Source: Neckera pumila
Lineage: Eukaryota; Streptophyta; Bryopsida; Hypnales; Neckeraceae
Direction of reading: 5' to 3'
NCBI GenBank assembly: GCA_963969595.1
Contig: OZ018418.1
Coordinates: 4,407,001-4,471,000 of the forward strand
Length of the DNA stretch: 64,000 bases
Shown here: positions 24,560-35,590 of the stretch, piece after piece
Numbering within the stretch: position 1 is the stretch's first letter
Layout of the letters: every line of letters starts with the position of its first letter
Translations under genes and position numbers: made by a program
The notes under the pieces: generated by a model
What the model was told of the DNA's origin: nothing
What the model saw: only the letters and a program-made list of their open reading frames with translations
Databases searched by the model: none

Positions 24560-25290
24560 AAACCATTCCTAAACCTTCATGACTTTTGACTCATTGATCA
24601 AAATGGAATTGTTCAAAGTTTTTTACATATATATAATTCTGGAAAACAAATTTCAAAGTTTTATTTCTGAAAAAAGGTATGTTTTTTTATTTCCTCTCTC
24701 TGCCCAGTTACCAAAAAAACCCACATATTAGGCCATAACTTTTGACTCACATTTCCAAATGTCATGAAATAAATACATCTGAAAAGCAATCCTTGCATGG
24801 ACCTTCTATTAAAATTTCAGCTTAAAATGTAAATGATCTATTGTCACATGTACGTATACGTGCCCAAAATTTCTACATAACCACAAAAAGCATGCTGCTC
24901 CGGTGCTTTTGGGGTTAAAATGGCATGGTCATAAGGATACATTTAACCCCTAGAGGACCAACACGCATTTTTGGGTTGTATAGAAATTTTGGACACGTAT
25001 GTGTGACTAGAGATTTCAATATTATAGGCTGAAATTTCAATAGAAGGTGGGCACGAGGAGTATCTTTTGTTCGCACTGAATTTCATCACATTTGGAAATG
25101 TGAGTCAAAAGTTATGGCCTAATATGTTACTATTTTTTCTAACTAGGCAGTCCGGGCAAATAAAAAAAATTCACTTTTTTCGAAAACAAAAATTTGAAAT
25201 TGGTTTTCTAGAATTATATGTACGTAAAAAGCTTTGAATCCTCCCATTTTGATCTATAAGTCAAAAGTTATGAAGATTTTTAGTTTGTAG
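24560..25290. repeat. Large fold-back element, arms about 320 bp
   Basis: The left arm (24560-24885) and the right arm (24955-25290) are inverted copies: for example 'GGCCATAACTTTTGACTCACATTTCCAAATGT' territory at 24733 against 'ACATTTGGAAATGTGAGT', then 'CAAAAGTTATGGCC' at 25090-25120, and GCCCAAAATTTCTA against AGAAATTTTGGAC. The loop of about 70 bases is centred near 24920. If transcribed it would give a long hairpin RNA suited to small-RNA processing. The right arm and its downstream sequence are repeated at 57540-58250. Confidence 0.65.
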
Positions 25291-25790
25291 GCAGTTCTGG
25301 ATTCTTGACTCTAAATTAAATTTTGAAGTCCTTCATCTTATTTATTTTTCAATATTTGTTGAAAAAAATAAAATCAAAGGATGTAGATTATTTATTACAC
25401 CATTGCAACCGTAGGATTAGAATTGTTCAATGCCATAATTCAATTCTTGACAATTTAATATTTTTAATCATTATCTACTGCTATGTACTTTCTATTTTTT
25501 TCCTATGTGCTGTACAATTTTAAATGAAGTGAAAATTTTTGGGCATGTAGCCAACTTATCTAGGAAAAAAAATCCAAACAAGCACCATCATTTGGGACAT
25601 TTTTTCATCGATAAGTGAGTTTGTGAAGTGCTACTGCCCTTTCTTTTGCAGGGCCAAAAAAATGGCCTTAGTGCATTTTGTTGACACATGTAATCATAAG
25701 CTTTTTTTCAAAAATTTGGTGTTTGTACTAAAAATGACACTTTTTGAGCGTTCTTGGTGAAAACATAGTCATGGAATTTTAGGTGTTAAA
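24940..25790 (+). repeat. Dispersed repeat, copy 1 (copy 2 at 57.5 kb)
   Basis: Shared landmarks with 57540-58250 in the same order and orientation include ATGTGTGACTAGAGATT, GGGCACGAGGA(G/A)TATCTT, the 'GGCAGTCC(G)GGGCAAA'-like stretch, GTCAAAAGT(T/G)ATGA, the 'CACCATTGCAACCGTAGGATT' region and TTGTGAAGTGC. The 34-kb separation and divergence suggest an old mobile repeat. Confidence 0.6.
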
Positions 25791-26880
25791 GTGACATAAG
25801 GCCACAGTGAATGGGCCACGATCAAAGGGCCACGGTTTAGGGTTTGCAATGGGCTGCGCGGTGCAGGGTTTGGAGGTGTTGTCTGGAAACCCTGGCCCTG
25901 ATCCACCATTCCTGGCAACTCTCTTGTACAACTTCATTTTCTTCCATGATTTTGTGCTTTTGCGTGATTTGTGGTGCTTCAGAGATTCCTTCATTCTTGC
26001 TGCATCTTGCATTGACTCGATTTGGGGGCTTCCTCAATTTTTGGAGTTCTAGATTTCTGCGGCGTCCTTGTTGACCTCTTGCTGGGCGACCTGGGCGTGC
26101 TTCGTGGTGCGTCGTCGAGGCATGGAGCTCTTGCTAGGTGACTTGGGCGTGCTGTTTGTGTTGCCTCCTTGTGGAGGTGTGGAGCTCTTGCTGGGCAACC
26201 AAGGCGTGCGTAATTGTGGAGGCGACTGGGGTTTTTGGTGGAGCTTTAAGGACTTGGTTTCTCAGTGGAGCTTGGTTGGTACGTGCTAAACAAATTCTTG
26301 TTTGCTTTCATTCTGTGCAATGTGCAATCGTAGAGGCGACTTGGTGCACTGAATGTGATTGCTTGTAGACGTGCTGCTTCCGTAAGGTTCCCAAACATAC
26401 GGCTTAAGTTCATGTATGGCCGATAACTTGCATGTACTTGCATTGTGGTGCACTTGTTTCTATTGCAACTTAGAATTTTGATTTCGCTGGGCGACCTAGT
26501 TGTGGAAATGGTTTTTCCAAAATTGGATTTTTGAGGTCTGGGCGCTCAATTGGATTCAACAGTCTTATGGTTTTGGTTTAGGTTTCGTAGTTGAATTCTT
26601 GCATTTTCTTTCTGGTTTCATGAGTTTTTGCTGATTGCATTAGTCTTGTCACTAGGATTTGCATTTGTTGCTTGCGTTAGGTATATTTTGAATTGATTTC
26701 TAATTTTGGTATTCAATTTTTGCAGTTTGTTTTTGGTTCCTTGAGTGAATCTAAACCCTAAAACATCTCAATTTCAAGGTTTGCTCTTGGTTCCATGAAT
26801 AAACCGTCATAGGAATTTCAAGGTTCACGGTCAACTCCTTGTTATTGCATTTCTCCTAAATGTTGCTTCTGGTACTGTCT
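25791..26880 (+). other. Putative upstream/5' region with a 50-60 bp minisatellite
   Basis: No reading frame is convincing. The phrase 'GAGCTCTTGCTGGGCAACC' and relatives occur three times: CTTGCTGGGCGACCTGGGCGTGC near 26079, CTTGCTAGGTGACTTGGGCGTGC near 26130, and CTTGCTGGGCAACCAAGGCGTGC near 26190. Composition is richer in G than the surroundings, as is the region upstream of the 6000 gene, so it may be the promoter or leader of the 27.6 kb gene. Confidence 0.35.
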
Positions 26881-26936
26881 AGTTTTCTATGTTCATTGCT
26901 TGAGAACATGTTTATAAGCAATGAACATAGAAAACT
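26881..26936. repeat. Perfect 21-bp inverted repeat (hairpin)
   Basis: AGTTTTCTATGTTCATTGCT followed by T, then a 14-base loop, then the exact complement AAGCAATGAACATAGAAAAC followed by T. The match is perfect over 21 bases. It lies about 45 bp before the first TTTAACTCG palindrome of cluster B, so it may mark the edge of that region. Confidence 0.75.
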
Positions 26937-26980
26937 GCGTCTATAATAATCCCAAAAATGTAGATTTCAGTCAACACGTA

Positions 26981-27564
26981 TTTAACTCGACGGAAGTTTA
27001 ACTCAATAGATGACATAATTAAGGTAGTGACCCACAAAAATTTAACTCGAGACGAGTTAAGAAGCTTCAAATACCAAAAGTTTTAACTCAACAGGGAGCG
27101 ACACAACAACACCAAAGACTTATGAACACAGAAAACACACCAAAGTTGCGGAGAGAACCAACAGCTTTAACTCGGCTCGAGTTAAAAAACATTCCCAGAC
27201 CCTACAATCAAGAAAGTACAGTAGATAAAGCTAATTCGACAAGAGACAAGAATGCTTAATATTAATCAAAAACACAAAAAGCATATGAATACACGAACAT
27301 CCACAACCAATTAAGAAGGTTTAACTTGTATCGAGTTAAACGGCCCTTAGGTATGAATCATGAAAAGTGAACCAAGGACGTCAGCCCCGTAATAAGTTCA
27401 CCAAGTTAGAGAACTCTCGATGAGCTAGGATAAACGGTCTTCATTAGGATAACGAACGGCATCATATATAAGGGCTCGGTATAACAGGATTCACCAAGAA
27501 TGATAAGTAAGACAATAAAGCGATGTCAGCAATAATCTCCTGGTTTTAACTCGGTTCAAGTTAA
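26981..27564. repeat. Cluster B of TTTAACTCG palindromes upstream of the 27.6 kb gene
   Basis: Copies lie near 27041 (TTTAACTCGAGACGAGTTAA), 27166 (exact palindrome with GCT spacer), 27320 and 27544, with half-sites near 26981 and 27082. The last copy ends 26 bases before the acceptor CTTGCAG at 27590, so at least part of the cluster is probably in an intron or the 5' untranslated region. Confidence 0.75.
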
Positions 27565-27590
27565 CATGTGCTCTTGTCTTGGACTTGCAG

Positions 27591-30500
27591 AAATGGAGGC
27601 GCAGACCAAGGGACTAGAGGTTTATCTGAAGCGCTTCGAGATTCCAAACTATAACAGAGACGAGTACGGCGAGACCGACATGCTTGGAGAATGCTGGGAG
27701 TGGAAGGAACCTGAAGAAGTTGACCACTGGACACTTGCTCTTGTTCCAATGAACTCAAACCTGTCCTTCAAGACGAAGTACAAAAAGGTCAAGGACAACC
27801 TGCCCGTCACAATTACGGAGGTTGTAAAAGAGGTCACCACAGGGCCAAACGGGTTAATATTCATCTGCTGCAGGATGCAGGACCCAGATCAGACTGAGGA
27901 GTACATCTTCTTGTACGTGGTAAACAGCAGGCAGATCACATTTAGTGTGTCCGATTACTATAGGACACTGGAAGGGACGAGCTACCAAGGGCTGCAGAAG
28001 GAGATTGAGCAGCATATGAAGGAGAAGAGGTGGAAAGCTAAAGATAGGAGTCCTCTGACATCCGTTACTCTAGCTTCAAGAGTAAATGCACTGATAAAGG
28101 GATTTGACCAAATGAAGATGAAGTTGAAGAACAAGTCCCAGAGGATGCAGCCCATGTCCTTGACTAGAGATTATAGCAGTCAGGGAGGAAGCCAGGGATC
28201 CGTTGTCGTGGTGACCCCAGAGACTGGTAAGAGCCACACTTGCATGAAGCAGACGAATCGCTTCGGCAGAGGAGAACCATCAAAGACCCCACCACCTGCA
28301 CCGAAAGGGAAGGGAAAGAAGACCACTGTGAAGAACCTCCTGGTGCCCGAGAGTAGCATGGCCTCAGAGCTTGTAGACATCCCGCAAGACCTTGGCGGAA
28401 TCTTGAAGGAGATCGATTACGAGGAAGCATGCAAACACTTCAAAGAGTACTGGTCAGCATGCACAAAGCTGTACATACCAAAGATTGGGCACAAGTACAA
28501 GATTTCAATTGATCAGTTGGAGACGCCACCACAAACACTCAACATCCAAGTGTTGGAAGAACAAGGTGTTCAAAAGACACTAAATTACCTCATCAACATG
28601 CCTGACCCTGACAAGAAGATGACGCTCTGTGCATATCCGCAGCTTGTCACAGCGAAGCCTGAAAAGTTTGAGGAAGTTCAGGCCGGGAAGTTCTGGATGG
28701 TAAACAGTTAGCACTACATAGAGGCATCAAAGAAAATGCAGAAGATGAATAAGGTGCCCGACAATAAGAAGGCTAAGTTTCTGAAATGGGAGTGCTTTGT
28801 TGTGTGGCACAAAGATGACAGTCTAATCAGGAAAGTGTCGGCCTTCTACAATCGGGTGAACCATTTCGGCAACTTCATGCCAACCTGGTCCACGAACATC
28901 CTAGCATCCAGGTTCGTCTGGACGAGTATGGGATCTCCACCACCTCCAAGAGAGCCCATAGTGTTGGAGAAGGCAGTAACACCGGCAAAGAAGTCAAAGG
29001 CTGACGGCAACAACTAGAGGCTCTTCGCAGTAAGTCTACTAGCTTTAATTCGTCTCAAATTAATTCGTAATTCCACTGAGGTCAGTTCTTTCCATATTTT
29101 AACTTGTCTCGAATTAAGACCTGTCGCTGACAGGATGTGTATGCTGGACCTGGATGTATAGGGATTCAAGAACGCAATCAAGCTGAGGTTTGCCATGATT
29201 GACATTAAAAAGAATCAAGGGTATTTAAGCAAGAAGAACCAGAGGGAGCTAGACATCCACAATGAGATCAAGCTAATTACAGCTTAGCATGACGTCTACG
29301 ATCTATGGTCGGAGGTCATCTCTAGCCAGGCTCAGGGAGAGCTTATCGATCCAGATTTGCTCATGAAGTTCAGGTATTGCAAAGGCTGGGACTCGGCAAA
29401 GGATGGTGTGATGACTCGTGAGTTCTTCAAGTGGATTGGGAACTACACACAAGATGATCTGAGGAGGCTCGCCCTGCATATCCTTCACCGATCTCCTCGG
29501 CGGACTGCAAGACACCCAAAAGTTGTCATGAGGGCACCGAAGTCTGTCCTCCCTGACTGCTACTCCGCAACGGACTGGCTTGAGAGGGTAAAGAGGAAGG
29601 CTGCTGTAAAGATACAGCTGCATTACTTAGATCCGAAGCTGAAGCTCTTTGACAACAAGGGAAATCCAAAGAAGAAGGCATGGAAGGCCTTCAAGCGGGA
29701 TTACAGCGTGAACAAGGCCATGAAGAACATGTTGCTCATTGGTCCAGGGGAACACTTCTTCTCGCAGGTGAAGATGCCTTCAAATAAGAAGAAGACACTG
29801 AAGGAATTGTCAGTTACAGCCAAGGAGTTCTTCATGGTCTTCTTGGTGAGCAAGGGCAAATTTGTGAAGCCTGAAGCTAAGACGTTTTTCAAGCCCTATG
29901 ACATGGACGATGACGAGCTTGGAGAGTGGGACGTAGCTGTTTGGGATGAATCCGCGCAATCAAGAGTAAAGCTAGCAATCATCAACTTCAGGAATATCCC
30001 GAGAGTTATAAACAAGGGCGCCAACACTTCGTACTATGAGAATTTTATGAACGTCCTGGAGGAGGATGTCGAGGTGGAGCTCACGGACCCAGAGGTCTGG
30101 TTGTGGACTGCTCGTGAGAAGAATGTTGAGGTCGACCTGCGGAGTTTCATCAAGACATCCGATTTCGACAAGTCGTACTCAGTTGGCTAAGCGGATTATT
30201 TGCCATCCACATTTGAGCCCATTGGGGACGTCCCCAAGAGGAGCTCCAAAGCAAAAGATCTGGTCCAACTACTGCTTCTGGTGAAGAACGGGGCAACTGT
30301 GAAGACTCGCCAGATTCCAAAAACATACCCTGTAGCACCAAAATCGCATTACAATACAAATCGGCAGAATGTGGAGGTGGAGTCTTGGATACATGACACG
30401 GAGCTCCGCATGGAGTTTTATTTGAGCGTCTTGCAACTGTTTGTGTCACCAAGAGACGTGGTGGTCTCCTATTTTGCGAGAGGAAAGATGATATCTGCTG

Positions 30501-31853
30501 CGTGGGTGAGTTCGGCTTTAGTTTTGGACGCTGATAGTTTAGATGTCTGAAACTCTCTTCTTTAACTCGGGTCGAGTTGATTCCTTGTTTGCACGTCCTC
30601 TGGATCTCTAGCGGCCATGTATTCTTCTTTAATTCAGTTCGAGTTGATCATGCTTTCCTAACTGCTCTTTGGGCTTGTCTTACAGATGCTGTCGCTGGAC
30701 CACTTCTTTGTTGGCGAGAGCAAGAAGAAGGAAGACTTCTTAAACTTGTGCTTGGAGACGGAGAGTATGGACAAGGATGATTTCCTTGAGCTGGCGTACT
30801 TTGTGGAAGAGCACGAAGATGACGGAAGTAAAGGGAAAGGAGTGTCCACCTCAGAGGCTAAAGGAACCGGGAGGGGGAAGGAACTAGCCGATGACGATTG
30901 CATCGAGATTCCTAGGGGGTCTGCGAGTTTTGTTCCTGTGAACATCGGTGCAGACACTGATGATGTATTGGAGTTGACACTGAGAGCAGTTGGCGAGTCA
31001 ACGCATGTCCTTGAGAGTAAAATTATGCGGGGATCATCCGGCTCGTCTGCCAGACATAATATCACTCCTGAATCCCGTCCGCGTGTGCCACCGAAGAGGA
31101 AGCCCGACTTACCAGCACTGATTGCTCCATTCTTGCAGGAGTGGATAATGAACTTCATACAGATAAACAATGAAAATGAGGCTAGGGCTTGTAAAGAGGA
31201 CCGTGAGGTGCAAAGGAAGGAAAACAAGCAGGTGTGTTGGGAGAACAAGAACATGATCAAGGAGATCATGCAGAGTATTCCCAAAATTGTATCAAAGGTG
31301 GCAGCGACGGCCGTGAACACGATGTTTAGTGCGAGACCGATGATGTCCCTAGATCCGGCTGTAGGAACTCCTCAACTGGCGATTGCCAATCATCCCCAAG
31401 CAAGCTTGCACAGGGTTGGAGATCCTCACTGGAGTGCCACCGACATCGTTGAACTTGCTGACCCAGACATCCCCGAGTTCTAATCCGAACCAGGTCGAAA
31501 TTGATTAGGGTCCCAACAATATGGAGGTGGATACAATTTGGTTGGTTGCGGCAATTGATGATGCTGCCCCAGTGTCTGGCGATGCTCTAGGAGTTGCGAC
31601 TAAGGGATCATAGGACAAGGATCCAGCTCTGTAGGTCGAGGAGCAAGATTGTGCTGCCCCAGAGATTGGCAGCGATCAGCTACCTGAAGTCGTCGTTGCA
31701 CAAGGTGTGGAGGATGTGGAGGATGTTGCCACGCAGGATGAGGAAGATGTGGAGGATGTTGCCGCGGACACCAGCACCGACCCCGTCCCGCCGGATGTCG
31801 TTGAACATGGATTAGAGGCCGAGCAGTCACAAGGGCCTGTGACTGAGATTCCT
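27591..31853 (+). pseudogene. Large multi-exon gene of unknown function, broken (exons 1-3)
   Basis: A probable acceptor (GGACTTGCAG) at 27590 precedes ATG 27593 (MEAQTKGLEVYLKRFEIPNY). Exon 1 runs to about 29029, exon 2 about 29134-30505, exon 3 30686-31853; the exon 2/3 junction (TGG|GTGAG..TTACAG|ATG) keeps phase. Stops lie at 28709, 29015, 29159, 29285 and 30188, with a frameshift near 31480 and stops at about 31509, 31611 and 31632. Exon 1 encodes a globular segment with WEWKEPEEVDHWTLALVP and a basic linker. Exon 2 has many Trp/Phe and Lys residues and ends FVSPRDVVVSYFARGKMISAA, faintly like the FxGxG region of adenine-type DNA methyltransferases. Exon 3 has an acidic N-terminus, a linker, a coiled-coil and acidic VEDVEDV repeats. 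I do not recognise the family. Confidence 0.6.
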
Positions 31854-31909
31854 GTAGGTTCTTCCCCATGACTCTCTCAGCCTCTTCTTCAACTCGATTC
31901 AAGTTGAAT
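29044..31909. repeat. Intronic TTTAACTCG palindromes, five copies
   Basis: Two copies lie in intron 1 (near 29044 and 29098), two in intron 2 (30561 and 30628) and one in intron 3 (31889). None lies in an exon. This placement follows the same rule as cluster B, in which the nearest copy is just before a splice acceptor. Confidence 0.7.
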
Positions 31910-32066
31910 TCCCTTTCCACATTTTTAGGCATTCAAATTGCAAGAGTAGGCAAATAGACTGCACTTTTTCAGTGTGCTATATATAATATATTATTCCATC
32001 TTCCAACAAGATACTGTAATATATAATGTTTCCTCACACATCATCTTTGTGCTTGATATTTTGCAG

Positions 32067-33551
32067 CCACAGGCTCTTTGATCTCTGAAAATGTTGCTCT
32101 TTTTATGGCATCCAATTCTCAAAATGTTGCTATCGATCGGGAGATTCCCCTTGCATGTGTGCTCAACATGTCTATTCCTATTAGTAGTGATTTGGTGCTG
32201 GAGATTCCTCCGTTATCTCTTGAGGAAAAGAATGTCGACGAGCATGCTTTTGATGGTGGAGACGTTGGGTTATTGGAGGACATTCTGGACGATCTTCCTT
32301 TTCAATTGGAGATGCCTCCGTTGCATATCCGGGTCGAGACGAGTACAGCATCTCTGGTTGCCATGGTCCAGAATGCGGTATGTACATAGTGATGTGTGTG
32401 TTTGAGTGTCCTTACTGTGGTCTTCTACCTAACACTCTTGTTTTTGCTTTCTCCCCTTTGTGGATGTGGTTCATTGTCTTGAAAGCACGGGTGGAGTACC
32501 CATTTTGTAGTGGGAAGTGAATCTTTTTAATTTGCACTTTTTCTTTGTTCGTCATGAGCAGGGTAGCAGTGAAAGATCCCATGAGGCGGAATGCCACAAT
32601 CTTCCTCCATTCACTTCTAGGCTGACAAAGAAATGGCTCAACGTCATCATGGATCTGAATGGACTTCTATGCGTGTGTGACGATGTGGAGTACCACTTGA
32701 AGGAAGGGACGTGATGCTATCCCGGTGAGGTAGTCCCTGATGTAGAGCACGAGACCTTGGAACTTAAGAGGGTCACTTGTCGGCCCCATGTCAAGAGCTT
32801 CTTGCGAGAGTTATTCTCCATTGCATATGTCCACATCTAGAGCTCCATGAAGAGATCCTATGCCAAACTCGTTTGCAAGTTTCTATTTTACGACATAGAA
32901 TCCTCGTGTTATGTTCTTGGCCAAGAGCAATGCAACGTTTTGAAATGCAGAGGGAAGAACGGAAGGCTAGAGGACTACAAGATAAATGGGTCGGACAAAG
33001 TCCTCTACATAAAGCCATCAGAGAAACTGCACAATTTGATTGATTCCATGTTCACCAAGGAGACTACAATTGTTGTGGACGTCCAGCCAGAGATGCACTT
33101 CGTGAACAACCCTACGAATGTGGTGCTCTTGGATCCGTGGTTGTTTGAGGGTCTGGGAGCAAAAGATGGATTCCTCATAAATGAGCTTCTCCCATGGATT
33201 AAGAATCTGCACGTAGAGAGGCCATGGGAGTTGTACTCCTTTCGTAGAGACAATGCTCTTGGGGGCGTCCACCTCATGCATGAACTCAACATGGTCAAGT
33301 ACAATGACTTTGCCAGGGCTTTGGAGGTCTCCAATTTCCTTTACGATGAGTAGAGTGTGAGCAACAATGGGCCTTACATTTCTCTCCAAATGTCCACTCC
33401 TTCTTCTGGCAAGGAACTTAGGCTACAAGACATTTATTTCCGTCTTTGTCCGCCTCCTCGCGTCATGTCCAATTCGTTGCCGCGCAAGGAGCGTAGTCTA
33501 CGGGGTATTTGGGTCTATTATAGAGCGCCTCCCCGCAAGAGGAGTTTGTAG
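32067..33551 (+). pseudogene. FCP1/NIF-like HAD phosphatase fold with degenerate active site, broken
   Basis: An acidic exon (about 32067-32377, donor GCG|GTATGT) joins in phase with 32562 (acceptor GAGCAG|GG). The second exon encodes KKWLNVIMDLNGLLCVC, where the HAD nucleophile motif DxDxT is replaced by DLNGL, as in a class of plant FCP1-like proteins; then VTCRPHVKSFLREL, YVHI-stop-SSMKRSYA (family IWSS), LGQEQCN, KPSEKL, and TTIVVDVQPEMHFVNNPTN where the usual second Asp of the VDD motif is Val. The end reads ELLPWIKNLHVERPWELY. Frame 0 continues past 33351 to 33551 (LPRKERSLRGIWVYYRAPPR). Stops at 32712, 32838 and 33351. It is most likely the 3' part of the same gene as 27.6-31.9 kb, since all lie on one strand with short introns. 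Confidence 0.65.
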
Positions 33552-33583
33552 GCCCTATAGGATTTTGACCCTATATTATTGCA

Positions 33584-34750
33584 ATGCGAGTGCATCTTGT
33601 GTCAACATGGATCCAATATAGCAGTTCATTACAGTGGAGACCTTTGTTTTGTGCTCAGGATTTGGATGTTGCTGAGGCACCCAAAAATGGTTGTAGAGAC
33701 AAGTGCCTGGCCTCAACTAATTCACTTGCTGACTGTGGAGAGTTGAGTATATCACAATATGGGGTTTATCATATCATCTATTCAGCGGCCACTGCACAGT
33801 CAACCATGGATTTTTCAATGAAGGACGTAGATGATGGTGTAGTTGATAGTCCTCCCAGTGGAAGAATGCATCCTGTACTAGTTCACTCTCCATCTCCTCT
33901 CAAGTCACGTCCTCAATCAAAGTCTCCACAAGATCACTCTCAAATGAATTCTGAAATGCAAGAAAGCTCTACAATGATGAAGTGGGTGGTGTGGCTATTG
34001 TAGAGGTACATTATCAACAATTTTTGTCTTTGCAAACATATTTATTTTTACGTAATGCTTTGCAGATGTAAGTTGTAGATTATGAGTCTGTTTTAAAATT
34101 TCTATACTTGCAGGTGGAGGACATGGTGCCTATGTCTCTTGCCATCTTTGGCAATACTTTTAAGGATGTAGAGCCTGCAGTCCACGAAGACCGGACTACC
34201 ATATCTAATGGCATGTTGCCTCCTACACCTCGTCCGTCTTCATTCGGCGTTGCCAAACGACACTGCAAAATACATGATGGATTGCTTTTGCTTCGTTGTT
34301 GTCGTCATCCGTAGGACGCTTGGGAGGAGAGTTCCTTGAAGAAACAACGGCGGGAAAATGCTCTCCAAAGGTCCAGTGGTAATACTGGATATAGTCGAGG
34401 ACCAGAGATAATGAAGGCAATGGAGATGTTGAAGAGTAGGTCGCACTCCTAGTGTGTAGATTACGACTCTCTCTACAAATATAGTGAGCCTGTATTATTG
34501 TGCTCTCTTAGGAATGGTGTTATTTGTAGTATCCTTGCTTATGTCTAGGCCAAAGTCCAAGTGTCCATTCCATTTTCCAATTACTCTGGCTTCCACGTCC
34601 ATGGGTCGCTTGGGATTTGAGGTCCTTAAGAAAACAACAACAAGACATTGCACAAATAAGATCTGGTAGTAGTAGTGGTTATAGTCAAGGGCCGGAGATA
34701 TTGAAGGCAATGGAGTTGTTGAAGAGTAGGTCGTCCTTGTAGTACATAGA
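33584..34750 (+). pseudogene. Possible 3' exons of the 27.6 kb gene, tandemly duplicated end
   Basis: A plausible exon starts after CTATACTTGCAG at 34113 (VEDMVPMSLAIFGNTFKDVEP). Near 34320 a frame reads DAWEESSLKKQRRENALQ, then GNTGYSRGPEIMKAMEMLKSRSHS and stop. A second, diverged copy at about 34600-34740 reads VAWDLRSLRKQQQDIAQIR then GYSQGPEILKAMELLKSRSSL and stop. The two ends are clearly paralogous and both close with a stop after KSRS, which supports true coding origin. The open frame 33584-34003 (Ser/Pro-rich tail) may be a further exon; that is uncertain. Confidence 0.45.
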
Positions 34751-35460
34751 TGAAGACTATAGAGGACATTTTATTCTCTTCATTAGAATGATATAAAATT
34801 TTGGTTAGTCACTCAAGTATTAATGAGTGATTTAAAGACTATGTTTGAGACATCGCCACTATTACAAAGTTTATGGCTTGTTTTTGAAGAATGAAGTAAA
34901 TAATAATCTTTCAATGACAAATAATTCCACAACAAATAGAGTTCGAGAAATCGCAGCAAGAGAGACTTGTAGAAACAAGGTATTCCAAACTCCTTGGCAA
35001 GTACCCTTATAGACTGCAGTTTACACACTGTGGTACATAAGAATACTTTTCAAGGAGAGTGGAATACCTTGTTTCTACAAGTCTCTCTCTTGCTGCGGTT
35101 TCTTGATCCCTATTTGCTGTGGAATTAGTTGTCGCTGAAAGATTACTATTTACTTCATTCTTCAAACATTGAAGTTGACTCTTCATTAGCACTCGGCTTG
35201 TAATGGTGATGTCTCCAATACATTCTCACTCCAAAGACAATGTACTATATTATTAGGATTGGAACAGCTTATACATTCATTTACTTGTGGAAAGTCACAT
35301 TTCATAGTGATTGTACAATTATCTTTGAAATGCATGTACATTCTTCAATTCCTTTCAATAAATTGTAATGTCATTTGTAAATACTACATGGTGTTGGGAA
35401 ATTGTGCTATTGATTGTGTGCTTTATGTATCACTGCATTGCTTATTTTGCATTTAAATAT
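34741..35460. repeat. Fold-back repeat, copy 1
   Basis: The unit starts 'GTAGTACATAGATGAAGAC' and ends near 'CTACATGGTGTTGGGAAA' plus about 60 bases; copy 2 is at 39533-40230. Inside it, arms at about 34880-35015 and 35035-35168 are inverted copies (GAGAGACTTGTAGAAACAAG against CTTGTTTCTACAAGTCTCTC). The arms are about 135 bp and the loop about 20 bp. No coding capacity. Confidence 0.75.
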
Positions 35461-35590
35461 GTAGCTTCTTTCTGATTGCAACGCTTTCAGGCAACTATAA
35501 ATAGAGAATTCTTTGAATTTCAAACTTTAGAGTAGTTCCCAAGACTCCTATTTCCTTGGAAAACTCCCAAACTAATGAATATGATGTTCT
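35461..35590. other. Short spacer between fold-back repeat and transposase fragment
   Basis: AT-rich junction with no recognisable feature; the transposase reading frame on the minus strand fades out here, so this may be a deletion point. Confidence 0.25.

Noticed and set aside
17377..27564. CRISPR-like array of short palindromic repeats
   Set aside because: Copies are imperfect, irregularly spaced (34 to several hundred bases), lie in introns of a eukaryotic gene and have no cas genes nearby.
6541..33353. Stop-codon reassignment (TAG/TGA read as Trp, Gln or Arg)
   Set aside because: All three stop codons interrupt the frames, frameshifts occur too, TGG, CAG and CGA are used normally in the same genes, and lost catalytic residues point to decay rather than recoding.
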